Shown here piece by piece: positions 45,134-53,471 of a DNA stretch of 64,000 bases. The DNA lies in the NCBI RefSeq assembly GCF_030817475.1, contig NZ_JAUSZJ010000002.1, forward strand, positions 4,602,626-4,666,625, in the 5' to 3' direction. The stretch is from Streptomyces sp. V2I9. GTDB lineage: Bacteria > Actinomycetota > Actinomycetes > Streptomycetales > Streptomycetaceae. The translations under genes were made by a program, and so were the position numbers. How positions within the stretch are numbered: the first letter of the stretch is position 1; every line of letters begins with the position of its first letter. The notes under the pieces were generated by a model that had not been told where the DNA came from, did no database searches, and worked only from the letters and a program-made list of their open reading frames with translations.

Positions 45134-46213
45134 ATGGCCGACAGCACGCTTGACCTCACCCTGGACGGACCCGCGCTCACCGCCCGGCTCGTCGACCTCC
45201 CCTCCGTCAGCGGGGAGGAGGAGTCCCTCGCCGACGCGATCGAATCGGCCCTGCGCGCCCTGCCCCACCTCACCGTCGACCGCCACGGCAACAACGTCGT
45301 CGCCCGTACGAACCTGGGCCGCGCCGAGCGCGTCGTCCTCGCCGGGCACATCGACACCGTGCCGGTCGCGGACAACGTCCCCTCCCGCCTCGACGGGAAC
45401 GGCGTCCTCTGGGGCTGCGGCACCTCCGACATGAAGTCCGGCGTCGCCGTCCAGCTGCGGATCGCCGCCACGGTCCCCGTTCCCAACCGCGACCTGACCT
45501 TCGTCTTCTACGACAACGAAGAGGTCGCCGCACACCTCAACGGCCTCGGTCACATCGCCGAGGCCCACCCCGACTGGCTCGCCGGGGACTTCGCCGTCCT
45601 CCTGGAGCCCTCCGACGGCGAGGTCGAGGGCGGCTGCCAGGGCACGCTCCGGGTCCACCTCCGCACGACCGGCGAACGGGCCCACTCGGCGCGCAGCTGG
45701 ATGGGGTCCAACGCCGTCCACGCCGCCGCCCCGATCCTGGCGAGGCTCGCCGCGTACGAACCGCGCCGCCCCGTCATCGACGGCCTCGAATACCACGAGG
45801 GCCTCAACGCGGTGGGCATCGAGGGCGGCGTCGCCACCAACGTCATCCCGGACGCCTGCACCGTCGTCGTCAACTACCGCTACGCCCCCGATCGCACCGA
45901 GGAGGAGGCGATCGCCCACGTCCGCGAGGTCTTCGCGGACTGCGGGATCGACGAGATGGTCATCGACGACCACTCCGGCGCCGCCATGCCGGGCCTCTCG
46001 CACCCCGCCGCCCAAGCGTTCATGACCGCCGTCGGCGGCACCGCCCGGCCCAAGTTCGGGTGGACCGACGTCTCCCGCTTCGGCGCGCTCGGCGTCCCGG
46101 CCGTGAACTACGGACCCGGCGACCCCATGTACGCGCACAAGCGCGACGAACACGTGGTCGTCGAGCGCATCACCCACTGCGAGGACCGGCTGCGCTCCTG
46201 GCTGACCAGCTGA
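45134..46213 (+). CDS. dapE: Succinyl-diaminopimelate desuccinylase DapE
   Basis: 359 aa, a binuclear zinc M20 peptidase-family enzyme. It hydrolyses N-succinyl-LL-DAP to LL-DAP and succinate. AGHIDTVP gives the first His and Asp, GTSDMKSG the bridging Asp, DNEEVA the catalytic Glu and ligand, and LEPSDGEVEGGCQGT the actinobacterial signature. The terminal His ligand is in YAHKRDEHV. ATG 45134. It completes the DAP step partly represented by dapC upstream. Confidence 0.95.
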   Translation: MADSTLDLTLDGPALTARLVDLPSVSGEEESLADAIESALRALPHLTVDRHGNNVVARTNLGRAERVVLAGHIDTVPVADNVPSRLDGNGVLWGCGTSDMKSGVAVQLRIAATVPVPNRDLTFVFYDNEEVAAHLNGLGHIAEAHPDWLAGDFAVLLEPSDGEVEGGCQGTLRVHLRTTGERAHSARSWMGSNAVHAAAPILARLAAYEPRRPVIDGLEYHEGLNAVGIEGGVATNVIPDACTVVVNYRYAPDRTEEEAIAHVREVFADCGIDEMVIDDHSGAAMPGLSHPAAQAFMTAVGGTARPKFGWTDVSRFGALGVPAVNYGPGDPMYAHKRDEHVVVERITHCEDRLRSWLTS

Positions 46214-46316
46214 CGCACGGCATTCCCCCGTACGTAACCTCCGCCGATCTACGCTGGCCGTACGCAGCACGACACGTACGACCCAGCACGACGCAGGTCG
46301 GTGGAGGGAGCGCAAC

Positions 46317-47102
46317 ATGGGCAACGCCGAGGACGCACGGATTCCCGACGGCGCGGAGGTCCCCGAGGGCGCGGTCAGCCCCGAGGAACAGTGGCTGGGC
46401 CCGGTCCTGCGCCGCAGGGAGCAGGTCCAGCCCGGCACGACCGACCAGCGGCTGCTGGACTCCGAGGGCGACTCCGAGTGGGTGCACACCGACCCCTGGC
46501 GGGTGATGCGCATCCAGTCGGAGTTCGTCGAGGGCTTCGGCGCGCTCGCCGAACTGCCGAGCGCGATCAGCGTCTTCGGCTCGGCACGCACCCCGGCCGG
46601 ATCACCTGAGTACGAGGCCGGCGTGGAGATCGGCAAGGCCCTGGTCGACGCGGGCTTCGCGGTGATCACCGGCGGTGGGCCGGGCGCGATGGAGGCCGCC
46701 AACAAGGGCGCCCGCGAGGCCAAGGGCGTCTCGGTGGGCCTCGGCATCGAGCTGCCCTTCGAGTCGGGCCTCAACCCGCACGTCGACATCGGCGTCAACT
46801 TCCGCTACTTCTTCGTCCGCAAGACGATGTTCGTGAAGTACGCCCAGGGCTTCGTGGTCCTGCCCGGCGGCCTCGGCACCCTCGACGAACTCTTCGAGGC
46901 GCTGACCCTCGTCCAGACCGGCAAGGTCACCCGCTTCCCGATCGTCCTGTTCGGCACGGCCTACTGGGGCGGCCTGGTCGACTGGCTCCGCGACACGGTG
47001 GTGGCGCAGGGCAAGGCGTCGGAGAAGGACCTGCTGCTGTTCCACGTGACGGACGACGTGGAGGAAGCGGTGAGACTGGTGACGAAGGAGGTCGGACGGT
47101 AG
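46317..47102 (+). CDS. LOG family (TIGR00730) nucleotide 5'-monophosphate phosphoribohydrolase
   Basis: 261 aa. It has GGGPGAMEAANKGA and PGGLGTLDELFE, the defining LOG motifs; such enzymes cleave cytokinin-type or purine nucleotides. A 65-residue N-terminal extension precedes the fold, as in the mycobacterial homologue next to dapE. ATG 46317 with GGAGGGAGCG. It is followed by a strong terminator shared with the convergent folP paralogue. Confidence 0.9.
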   Translation: MGNAEDARIPDGAEVPEGAVSPEEQWLGPVLRRREQVQPGTTDQRLLDSEGDSEWVHTDPWRVMRIQSEFVEGFGALAELPSAISVFGSARTPAGSPEYEAGVEIGKALVDAGFAVITGGGPGAMEAANKGAREAKGVSVGLGIELPFESGLNPHVDIGVNFRYFFVRKTMFVKYAQGFVVLPGGLGTLDELFEALTLVQTGKVTRFPIVLFGTAYWGGLVDWLRDTVVAQGKASEKDLLLFHVTDDVEEAVRLVTKEVGR

Positions 47103-47110
47103 GCACGCCG

Positions 47111-47158
47111 AGCCCGGCCGGCCCTTCCGGGCCGCCGGGCCCCTCGGCCGGCCGGGCT
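47111..47158. terminator. Terminator between LOG gene and folP paralogue
   Basis: 13-bp perfect stem AGCCCGGCCGGCC / GGCCGGCCGGGCT with a 22-nt G+C-rich loop that can fold further. Its right arm touches the folP stop. Confidence 0.65.
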
Positions 47159-48029
47159 ACGCCAGCCCGCGCCGCGCCACCGCCGGCGGCCGGTGCCCGG
47201 CGATCGACGCCACCATGTCCAGCACCTGGCGCGTCTCCGCGACCTCGTGCACCCGGTACACCCGCGCCCCCAGCCATGCCGAGACGGCCGTCGTCGCCAG
47301 GGTGCCGATGACCCGTTCCTTCACGGGCCGGTCCAGCGTCTCCCCGACGAAGTCCTTGTTGGACAGGGACACCAGCACCGGCCACCCGGTCTCCGCCATC
47401 TCCTCCAGCCGCCGCGTCGCCTCCAGCGAGTGCCGGGTGTTCTTCCCGAAGTCGTGGCCCGGATCGATCATGATCCCGTCCGGCCGCACCCCGAGTTCCA
47501 CCGCCCGCTCCGCCAGCCCGAGTGTGACCCGCAGGATGTCCGCCATCACGTCCTCGTACGCGATCCGGTGCGGCCGGGTCCGCGGCTCCGCGCCGCCCGC
47601 GTGCGTGCACACCAGACCCGCCCCGTACCGCGCGGCGACCTCCGCCAGCTTCGGATCGACCCCGCCCCACGCGTCGTTCAGCAGGTCCGCCCCGGCCTCG
47701 CAGACCGCCTCGCCCACCTCGTGCCGCCAGGTGTCCACGCTGATCACCACGTCCGGGTGGCGGCGGCGGACCTCGGCCACGAAGCCGACCGTGCGGCGCG
47801 CCTCCTCCTCGGCGGTCACCTCCTCGCCGGGTCCGGCCTTCACCCCGCCGATGTCGATGATCGCGGCGCCCTCGGCCACCGCCTGCTCGACCCGCGCGAG
47901 CGCCGGCTCGTCGCGGAAGGTGGCGCCCTGGTCGTAGAAGGAGTCCGGGGTCCGGTTCACGATCGCCATGATCACCGGTTCGTGCGGACCGAATTCCCGC
48001 CGCCCCAGCCTGAGTGCACCGCTCGGCAT
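47157..48029 (-). CDS. Dihydropteroate synthase-like protein (FolP2 type)
   Basis: A 290-aa TIM barrel with DHPS framework motifs SVDTW, LLNDAWGG, IDPGHDFGKN and RVHEV. Start ATG 48029 with GGAGGAGAG. The pABA and pterin loops are altered: DIGGVKAGPG replaces DIGGESTRPG, THAGG replaces MHMRG, and SNKDFVGE replaces SRKSFIG. It is therefore probably not a classical DHPS. The M. tuberculosis paralogue FolP2, also beside this locus, reportedly lacks DHPS activity. The real substrate is unknown. Confidence 0.85.
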   Translation of the reverse strand: MPSGALRLGRREFGPHEPVIMAIVNRTPDSFYDQGATFRDEPALARVEQAVAEGAAIIDIGGVKAGPGEEVTAEEEARRTVGFVAEVRRRHPDVVISVDTWRHEVGEAVCEAGADLLNDAWGGVDPKLAEVAARYGAGLVCTHAGGAEPRTRPHRIAYEDVMADILRVTLGLAERAVELGVRPDGIMIDPGHDFGKNTRHSLEATRRLEEMAETGWPVLVSLSNKDFVGETLDRPVKERVIGTLATTAVSAWLGARVYRVHEVAETRQVLDMVASIAGHRPPAVARRGLA

Positions 48030-48147
48030 CCCGTCTCTCCTCCTCAGATAGTCCGGCTGCGACCCTACGGCCTTTCGTGGGCGGGCCCGACTTGTCGGTG
48101 CCGCATGGCACGATCGGAGCCGGACGAGGTTTGCCGCCCCCGGGGAG

Positions 48148-48696
48148 ATGCGCGTGTTCTGGTTCTTGCTGCTCACGATGGTCGTGGTCGTCACCGCGGT
48201 CACCCTCGCGGTGGTCGGCGGTGGCGGGAGCGCGGTGCTCCAGGACGTAGCGCCCGAGCGGTTCACCGATCCGCTGCCCGCGGCCCGCCCGGTCGGCCGG
48301 GCGGACATCGACGCGCTGCGCCTGCCGATGGCCCTGCGCGGCTACCGGATGGCCGACGTCGACGAGGCGCTGACCCGGCTCGGCGCGGAGCTGGCCGAGC
48401 GCGACGCCCGGATCGCGGAGCTGGAATCCGCCCTGGCCGGGGACCGGGCGGCGGCCGTGACGACGGGCACCGGCCTCTTCGAGAAGCCGGGCGACCGTTC
48501 CGCGGCGGCGGAACGGCCCCCCTACGAGCGGTCGGCCGAGCCGGCCGCTCCCGGTGACCGGCCCGTCGAGTCGGCGGAGGACCGCCCCACCGAGCAGGGC
48601 GGCCGGCACCCCGAGCCGGGCGACCGCACCGGGACGGACGGCCGCGACCGCACGGAGTCCGACGGCCGCGACCGCACCGGGGAGGACGGCCGATGA
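48148..48696 (+). CDS. DivIVA-domain membrane protein
   Basis: 182 aa. One N-terminal transmembrane helix (residues 2-24) is followed by a DivIVA-like module (LRLPMALRGYRMADVDEALTRLGAEL) and a short coiled coil. The C-terminal half is a charged, disordered tail with GDRT/DGRDRT repeats. It ends ATGA into tag. M. tuberculosis has a comparable gene before tagA. It probably sits at the cell membrane; role unknown. Confidence 0.8.
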   Translation: MRVFWFLLLTMVVVVTAVTLAVVGGGGSAVLQDVAPERFTDPLPAARPVGRADIDALRLPMALRGYRMADVDEALTRLGAELAERDARIAELESALAGDRAAAVTTGTGLFEKPGDRSAAAERPPYERSAEPAAPGDRPVESAEDRPTEQGGRHPEPGDRTGTDGRDRTESDGRDRTGEDGR

Positions 48697-49289
48697 GCGG
48701 CGGAGCCGTGCCCGCCCCGGACGGGGGGCTGCGCTGCCCGTGGGGCCTGTCCGCCGAGGACTACCTCGCCTACCACGACACGGAGTGGAGCCGGGCGGTC
48801 CACGGGGACGACGCCCTGTTCGAACGTCTCTGCCTGGAAGCCTTCCAGTCCGGGCTCTCCTGGATCACGATCCTGCGCCGCCGCGAGACCTTCCGTACCG
48901 CCTTCGAGGGATTCCGGATCGAGGCCGTGGCGAAGTTCACCGACGCCGACCGGGAACGGCTCCTGGCCGATCCCGGCATCATCCGCAACCGGGCCAAGGT
49001 CGACGCCACCCTCGCCAACGCGAAGGTGCTCGCCGCGTGGCCGGCCGGGCAGCTGGACGAGCTGATCTGGTCCTACGCCCCCGACCCGGCCGCCCGGCCC
49101 GCCCCGCGCACCCTGGCGGACGTCCCGGCGGTCACACCCGAGTCCACCGCGCTCGCCAAGGAGCTGAAGAGGCGCTCGATCCGCTTCGTCGGCCCCACCA
49201 CCGCCTACGCGCTGATGCAGGCCTGCGGACTGGTCGACGACCATCTCGCGGACTGCGTGGCGCGCGCCGGAGGCAGCGCGCCACGCTGA
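48693..49289 (+). CDS. tag: DNA-3-methyladenine glycosylase I
   Basis: A 198-aa base-excision enzyme removing 3-methyladenine. It has RCPWG at the N-terminus, YHDTEWSR, FQSGLSWITILRRRE (with the substrate Glu/Trp residues), and the HhH-like FVGPTTAYALMQACGLVDDHLADC. The zinc-snap residues are partly present: the N-terminal Cys15 and the C-terminal HLADC. It is coupled to the preceding gene and stops only 4 bp from the convergent hydratase gene. Confidence 0.95.
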   Translation: MSGGAVPAPDGGLRCPWGLSAEDYLAYHDTEWSRAVHGDDALFERLCLEAFQSGLSWITILRRRETFRTAFEGFRIEAVAKFTDADRERLLADPGIIRNRAKVDATLANAKVLAAWPAGQLDELIWSYAPDPAARPAPRTLADVPAVTPESTALAKELKRRSIRFVGPTTAYALMQACGLVDDHLADCVARAGGSAPR

Positions 49290-49293
49290 ACGG

Positions 49294-50106
49294 CTACCTC
49301 CCGAGGTAGACCGGCTTCTCCTTGGCGAGGAACGCCTCCACCGCGATGGTGTGGTCCTGCGACGCGCCCGCCCGCGTCTGGAGTTCGTCCTCCTTCTCCA
49401 GCGTCTCGGCGAGCGTGTGCCCCGCGCCGTACGCCATCGACTCCTTCAGCGCCGCGTACGCCACCGTGGGGCCGGCGGCCAGGGTGCGGGCCACCGCCGC
49501 CGCCTGCTCGGCCAGCTCGGCCGCCGGGACGACCCGGTTGACGATGCCCAGCTCCAGCGCGTCCTGTGCGGAGATCGAGCGCGGGAAGAACAGCAGGTCG
49601 GCGGCGCGGCTCTGCCCGATGAGCCGGGGCAGGGTCCAGGACACGCCCGAGTCGGCGGTGAGGGCGACGCCCGCGAAGGAGGTGTTGAAGGAGGCGCTGT
49701 CGGCGGCGACCCGGTAGTCGGCCGCCAGCGCGAACCCGAACCCGGCCCCGGCCGCGACGCCGTTCACCCCGGCGACGACCGGCTTCGCCATCTCGGTGAT
49801 CGCCCGCACGATCGGGTTGTAGTGCTCCCGGACCGTGCTCAGCGCGTTCCCGCCGCCCGACTCGCGGGTGGCGGCGAGCGTGGCGACGTGCTCCCTGAGG
49901 TCCTGCCCGACGCAGAACGCGCGCCCGGTGGCCGTGAGCAGAACGGCCCGCACCCCCGCGTCCGCCGACGCCGCGAGCAGCGCGTCCCGGAGCGCGACCT
50001 TCGCCGCGGTGTTCATCGCGTTCATCGCGTCCGGTCGGTTGATCGTGATCGTCGCGAGCCCCTCGCTCACGTCGTACAGGACGGTGTTCGCCGGCTCGTC
50101 GGCCAT
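49294..50106 (-). CDS. Enoyl-CoA hydratase/isomerase family protein
   Basis: 270 aa, crotonase fold (PaaG-like). It starts MADEPANTVLYDVSEGLATITINRPDAMNAMN at 50106, with GAGGGGAT upstream. The oxyanion-hole loops are GRAFCVGQDL and GVNGVAAGAGFGFALAADYRV. The catalytic position (TADSGVSWTLPRLIG) has Asp, as in phenylacetate-pathway isomerases such as PaaG. The physiological substrate is unclear. Confidence 0.9.
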   Translation of the reverse strand: MADEPANTVLYDVSEGLATITINRPDAMNAMNTAAKVALRDALLAASADAGVRAVLLTATGRAFCVGQDLREHVATLAATRESGGGNALSTVREHYNPIVRAITEMAKPVVAGVNGVAAGAGFGFALAADYRVAADSASFNTSFAGVALTADSGVSWTLPRLIGQSRAADLLFFPRSISAQDALELGIVNRVVPAAELAEQAAAVARTLAAGPTVAYAALKESMAYGAGHTLAETLEKEDELQTRAGASQDHTIAVEAFLAKEKPVYLGR

Positions 50107-50422
50107 TCCGGTATCCCCTCGCTGCTCGGGCATCGTTGCCACAAGAGGCAAGCATGGCCGATCAGGAGCTGGGCAGATATGTGACCTGTGTCTAACGATC
50201 GGCTCCCGCCAGGGGGTCCGGAGCCGCGCAGTATCGCAGCTGGATTGCCGAATTGGGTGGTTTTGCGAGAGCGCGTTGCGCAAGCGATGCAGACCGATGT
50301 TGGTCATCGGGGTCGTTGATGCGGGATAATGGCGAAGAAGCAATGTGTTCGATGCCGGTGAGGCAGCGCCTGTCATGGGGCCGCCGGTTGCGATTGAGCT
50401 GGTTTCAGGAAGGGGAACGAGC
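50107..50422 (+). other. 316-bp divergent intergenic region
   Basis: It separates the hydratase gene (leftward) from the DUF3117 gene (rightward). It is less GC-rich than its surroundings and contains the candidate promoter at 50300-50330 and a TTGCGCAA palindrome at 50276-50283. No gene is visible. Confidence 0.6.
50300..50330 (+). promoter_or_regulatory. Candidate promoter of DUF3117 gene
   Basis: TTGGTC at 50300-50305 and GATAAT at 50325-50330 (19-bp spacing; 18 if TGGTCA is used). The resemblance to housekeeping sigma sites is reasonable. The leader to the start codon would be about 85 nt. Confidence 0.4.
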
Positions 50423-50590
50423 ATGGCGGCCATGAAGCCGCGGACGGGCGACGGCCCGCTCGAGGTGACAAAGGAGGGGCGGGGCATCGTCATGCGCGTT
50501 CCGCTCGAAGGCGGCGGTCGGCTTGTTGTCGAGCTGACTCCGGACGAGGCCGATGCCCTCGGCGACGCGCTGAAGAAGGTCGTCGGCTGA
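50423..50590 (+). CDS. DUF3117 protein (Rv1211-like)
   Basis: 55 aa: MAAMKPRTGDGPLEVTKEGR start, then VMRVPLEGGGRLVVELTPDEADALGDALKKVVG. It is highly conserved across actinobacteria and again sits next to tag in M. tuberculosis, where Rv1211 has been described as calmodulin-like. The ATG at 50423 follows AAGGGGAAC; a second ATG at 50432 is possible. Its function in Streptomyces is unknown. Confidence 0.9.
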   Translation: MAAMKPRTGDGPLEVTKEGRGIVMRVPLEGGGRLVVELTPDEADALGDALKKVVG

Positions 50591-50609
50591 CGCGGAACGC
50601 CCATCACCT

Positions 50610-50653
50610 GCACCTCTGCCCCGGTACGGAACTCCGTACCGGGGCAGAGGTGC
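50610..50653. terminator. Near-perfect 44-bp palindromic terminator
   Basis: 21-nt arms (50610-50630 and 50633-50653) with a 2-nt spacer. It serves both the DUF3117 gene and the convergent methyltransferase gene. Confidence 0.88.
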
Positions 50654-50726
50654 GTCCGGGCGTCGTGCGGCCGGGGGAGACCCCACGTGCCCCGCGGGCG
50701 TACGCGCTTCCGCCCGCCGGGCGGGC

Positions 50727-51392
50727 TCAGCCGCGCCGGACCGCGCAGAGCAGACCGTCGCCCACCGGCAGCAGGGTCGACATCAGCTCCTGGCTCTCGC
50801 GCACCGCGCGCAGCAGCTCCCGCAGCCGCAGCACCTCGGCCGGCTGGGCCGCGGAGTCGACCGTACGGCCGTCCGCGAAGACCCCCTCGAAGCAGACCAG
50901 CCCGCCGGGGCGCAGCAGGCGCAACGATTCAGCGAGCACGTCGAGGCTCTCCAGCCGGTCGCCGTCGCAGAAGACGAGGTCGTAGCCGCCGTCCGCCAGC
51001 CGGGGCAGGACGTCCAGGGCACGGCCGGGGATGAACCGGGCCCGGTTGGTGGCGAAGCCCGCCGCACGGAACGCCTCCCGGGCGAACTGCTGGCGCTCGG
51101 GCTCGGGGTCCACGGTGGTCAGCACCCCGTCCGGCCGCATTCCGTGCAGGAGATACATGCCGGACACGCCCGTGCCCGTACCGATCTCCGCCACCGCTTT
51201 GGCGTCCGCGGCGGCCGCCAGCAGGCGCAGCGCGGCGCCGGTGCCCGGTGTCACCGGGCGAAGTCCCAGCTCGTGAGCCCGCTCCCGGGCCACGTGCAGT
51301 GCTTCGTCCTCGGCGACAAAGGCGTCGGCGAACGCCCAGCTCGTCTGCCGGTTGGCGGTAATGACCCTCTCCTGTCCCCGTAGTTGGCGCAA
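50727..51392 (-). CDS. SAM-dependent O-methyltransferase
   Basis: 221 aa, class I methyltransferase of the O-methyltransferase family 3 group. The SAM loop is VAEIGTGTGVSG, followed by TVDPEPERQQFAREAF and DLVFCDGD. The start is uncertain: TTG at 51392 has no ribosome site, while AGGAGAGGG lies inside codons 6-10 and would serve an ATT at 51359, giving a 210-aa product beginning ITANRQTSWAFAD. It is divergent from the ECF sigma gene, as Rv1220c is from sigE. Confidence 0.85.
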   Translation of the reverse strand: MRQLRGQERVITANRQTSWAFADAFVAEDEALHVARERAHELGLRPVTPGTGAALRLLAAAADAKAVAEIGTGTGVSGMYLLHGMRPDGVLTTVDPEPERQQFAREAFRAAGFATNRARFIPGRALDVLPRLADGGYDLVFCDGDRLESLDVLAESLRLLRPGGLVCFEGVFADGRTVDSAAQPAEVLRLRELLRAVRESQELMSTLLPVGDGLLCAVRRG

Positions 51393-51569
51393 CGGTGACT
51401 GTATCCGCTGGACGCGGGAACCCGCAGATGGGACCGGGCGTTGTGCAAGGCGTGGGGAAAGCGCAGCGACCGGGACCGCGGAGCGGGCCGCCGAGCTGAG
51501 CCGAAGACCCGGGCGACGCCCGGCCCCATCAGGGAAAAGGCTTATCCGGAGCTAACGGGCGAGGTGGCT

Positions 51570-52331
51570 ATGGTAGGGGCTCCACTGGACACCACCAGAG
51601 CCGATAGGGGAGGTGCGGCTGCGCCTGTGGACCGGGGAGGGATGCTGCGGCGCCTTCTCAGGTCGGCCGGTGAGCCGAAATCCGTGACCGACATCGCTGA
51701 CCGTTCTTCCGAAGACTCCGCACCGACCGCGACCTTCGCCTCTGATGCGGATTCTCAGGCGTGGACCCCGCCCTCATGGGAAGAGATCGTCAGCACGCAC
51801 AGCGGTCGCGTGTACCGCCTCGCCTACCGGCTGACGGGAAACCAGCACGACGCCGAGGACCTGACCCAGGAGGTCTTCGTCCGGGTGTTCCGCTCGCTGT
51901 CGACGTACACGCCGGGCACCTTCGAGGGCTGGCTGCACCGCATCACGACCAATCTCTTCCTGGACATGGTCCGGCGCAAGCAGCGCATCCGTTTCGACTC
52001 GCTCGGCGACGACGCGGCCGAGCGGCTGCCCAGCCGGGAGCCGTCCCCGCAGCAGGTCTTCAATGACACCCACTTCGACGCCGACGTGCAGCAGGCGCTG
52101 GACACCCTCGCGCCCGAGTTCCGTGCGGCCGTCGTCCTCTGCGACATCGAGGGCCTCAGTTACGAGGAGATCGCCGCGACCCTCGGGGTGAAGCTCGGCA
52201 CCGTCCGCAGCCGTATCCACCGCGGGCGCTCGCACCTGCGCAAGGCGCTCAAGCACCGTTCGCCCGAGGCCCGCGCCGAGCAGCGCTCCCTGGCGGACGC
52301 GATCCTGGCGGGGGAGGGCGGACTGGCGTGA
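51570..52331 (+). CDS. ECF sigma factor (M. tuberculosis SigE-like)
   Basis: 253 aa; start ATG at 51570 (MVGAPLDTTRADRGG). An N-terminal extension of about 70 residues precedes region 2 (YRLTGNQHDAEDLTQEVFVRVF) and region 4 (LCDIEGLSYEEIAATLGVKLGTVRSRIHRGR). It is the founder of an envelope-stress module: the anti-sigma gene follows by GTGA, then htrA and tatB. It should not be called sigE in Streptomyces, where that name belongs to another locus. Confidence 0.92.
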   Translation: MVGAPLDTTRADRGGAAAPVDRGGMLRRLLRSAGEPKSVTDIADRSSEDSAPTATFASDADSQAWTPPSWEEIVSTHSGRVYRLAYRLTGNQHDAEDLTQEVFVRVFRSLSTYTPGTFEGWLHRITTNLFLDMVRRKQRIRFDSLGDDAAERLPSREPSPQQVFNDTHFDADVQQALDTLAPEFRAAVVLCDIEGLSYEEIAATLGVKLGTVRSRIHRGRSHLRKALKHRSPEARAEQRSLADAILAGEGGLA

Positions 52332-53383
52332 GCGGCACAGGTCCGACCGGTCCCACCCCTGCCGAAGCGCACCTGGGGGACCGGCTCGCCGCACTGGTCG
52401 ACGGCGAGTTGAAACACGACGCCCGCGAGCGGGTCCTGGCCCACCTGGCGACCTGCGCCAAGTGCAAGGCCGAGGCCGACGCCCAGCGCCGCCTGAAGAG
52501 CGCCTTCGCCATGTCCGCCTCACCCTCGCCCTCCGAGGGGTTCCTGGCCCGCCTCCAGGGCCTTCCCGGCGGTCCTGGAGGCGACGGGGCCGGCTCCGGC
52601 GCGCCGTTCGGCGGCCGGAGCCCCTTCGCGGAGGAGTTCTTTCCCGCACTGCGGCCCTCCGGAGGCAGCACCCGCGCCGACTCCGCGCCCTCCCCGCTCG
52701 ACGGCTTCGGGTACGTTCCCGCCGCGCACGGCGCCGGTGCCGTGCTGCCGGGGCGGCCCGTCTCCGGATCCGTCTTCCGCATACACGAGGTGGCCCGCGA
52801 CGCGGACCGCTCCGCGTGGCGCGGGCGGCGCTTCGCGTTCGCGGCGGCCGGCGCCGTCTCCCTCGCGGCCATCGCGCTCGGCGGCTCCCTGCCGCTCGAC
52901 TCCGGACCCGAGCCCTCACTGCGGGCCGAGGGCACCGGGAACAACGTTTCCCCACTCGACGCGGAGACCCGCGCGGAGAAGGGCGCCAAGGCGGTCAGCC
53001 GCCGGAGCGGCGGTGCGCTCGCCCCGGCCGGCGGCGTCGAGCCCTTGCGGACGGGACGTCCCTCCGGCACCGCCCCGGCCGGCACGGACAGCGTGCATCC
53101 CGCGCTCACCGGGAAGGCCCCGGCGGCCCCGGCCGCCACCCCTCCCGTGAACCGGCAGGTTCCGCCGGCCGCGCCGCTGCTGTTCGGCGGCCCGGCCTCG
53201 GGCGGACACCCCTTCGTGCTCCCCGTGCTCAATGTGTCCGTGCCGCCGTTGGTACGGCCGGCCGCCTCCGGCGCCCCGTTGACGGCGCTCGGCAGCGGGA
53301 CGAAGCCGAAGACGGCCTCCTCGGCGTCGCTCCCGCGCGTGCCCGCCAACGATCTGGCGAGCCCGCTTTCCCCCCGGCCCTGA
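52328..53383 (+). CDS. Zinc anti-sigma factor (RseA-like)
   Basis: 351 aa, GTG start overlapping the sigma stop. The ZAS motif is H39-x3-C43-x2-C46 (HLATCAKC) with His30 upstream. Residues 75-160 are a disordered cytoplasmic linker, then a transmembrane helix around 175-198 (FAFAAAGAVSLAAIALGG). The 150-residue extracytoplasmic Pro/Ala-rich tail is longer than in mycobacterial RseA. It holds the sigma factor until proteolysis or redox change at the ZAS site. Confidence 0.88.
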   Translation: MSGTGPTGPTPAEAHLGDRLAALVDGELKHDARERVLAHLATCAKCKAEADAQRRLKSAFAMSASPSPSEGFLARLQGLPGGPGGDGAGSGAPFGGRSPFAEEFFPALRPSGGSTRADSAPSPLDGFGYVPAAHGAGAVLPGRPVSGSVFRIHEVARDADRSAWRGRRFAFAAAGAVSLAAIALGGSLPLDSGPEPSLRAEGTGNNVSPLDAETRAEKGAKAVSRRSGGALAPAGGVEPLRTGRPSGTAPAGTDSVHPALTGKAPAAPAATPPVNRQVPPAAPLLFGGPASGGHPFVLPVLNVSVPPLVRPAASGAPLTALGSGTKPKTASSASLPRVPANDLASPLSPRP

Positions 53384-53471
53384 CCGGACCCTGCACGGAG
53401 CTTCGACGACCTGGTTGAATTCCGTTCAGGAACGCCTCCGGGGGCGTACAGAGGCCAGTTGCGGGGAGAGC

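Noticed and set aside
51570..52331. Calling the sigma factor sigE
   Set aside because: It resembles mycobacterial SigE, but Streptomyces sigE is a different cell-envelope sigma gene.
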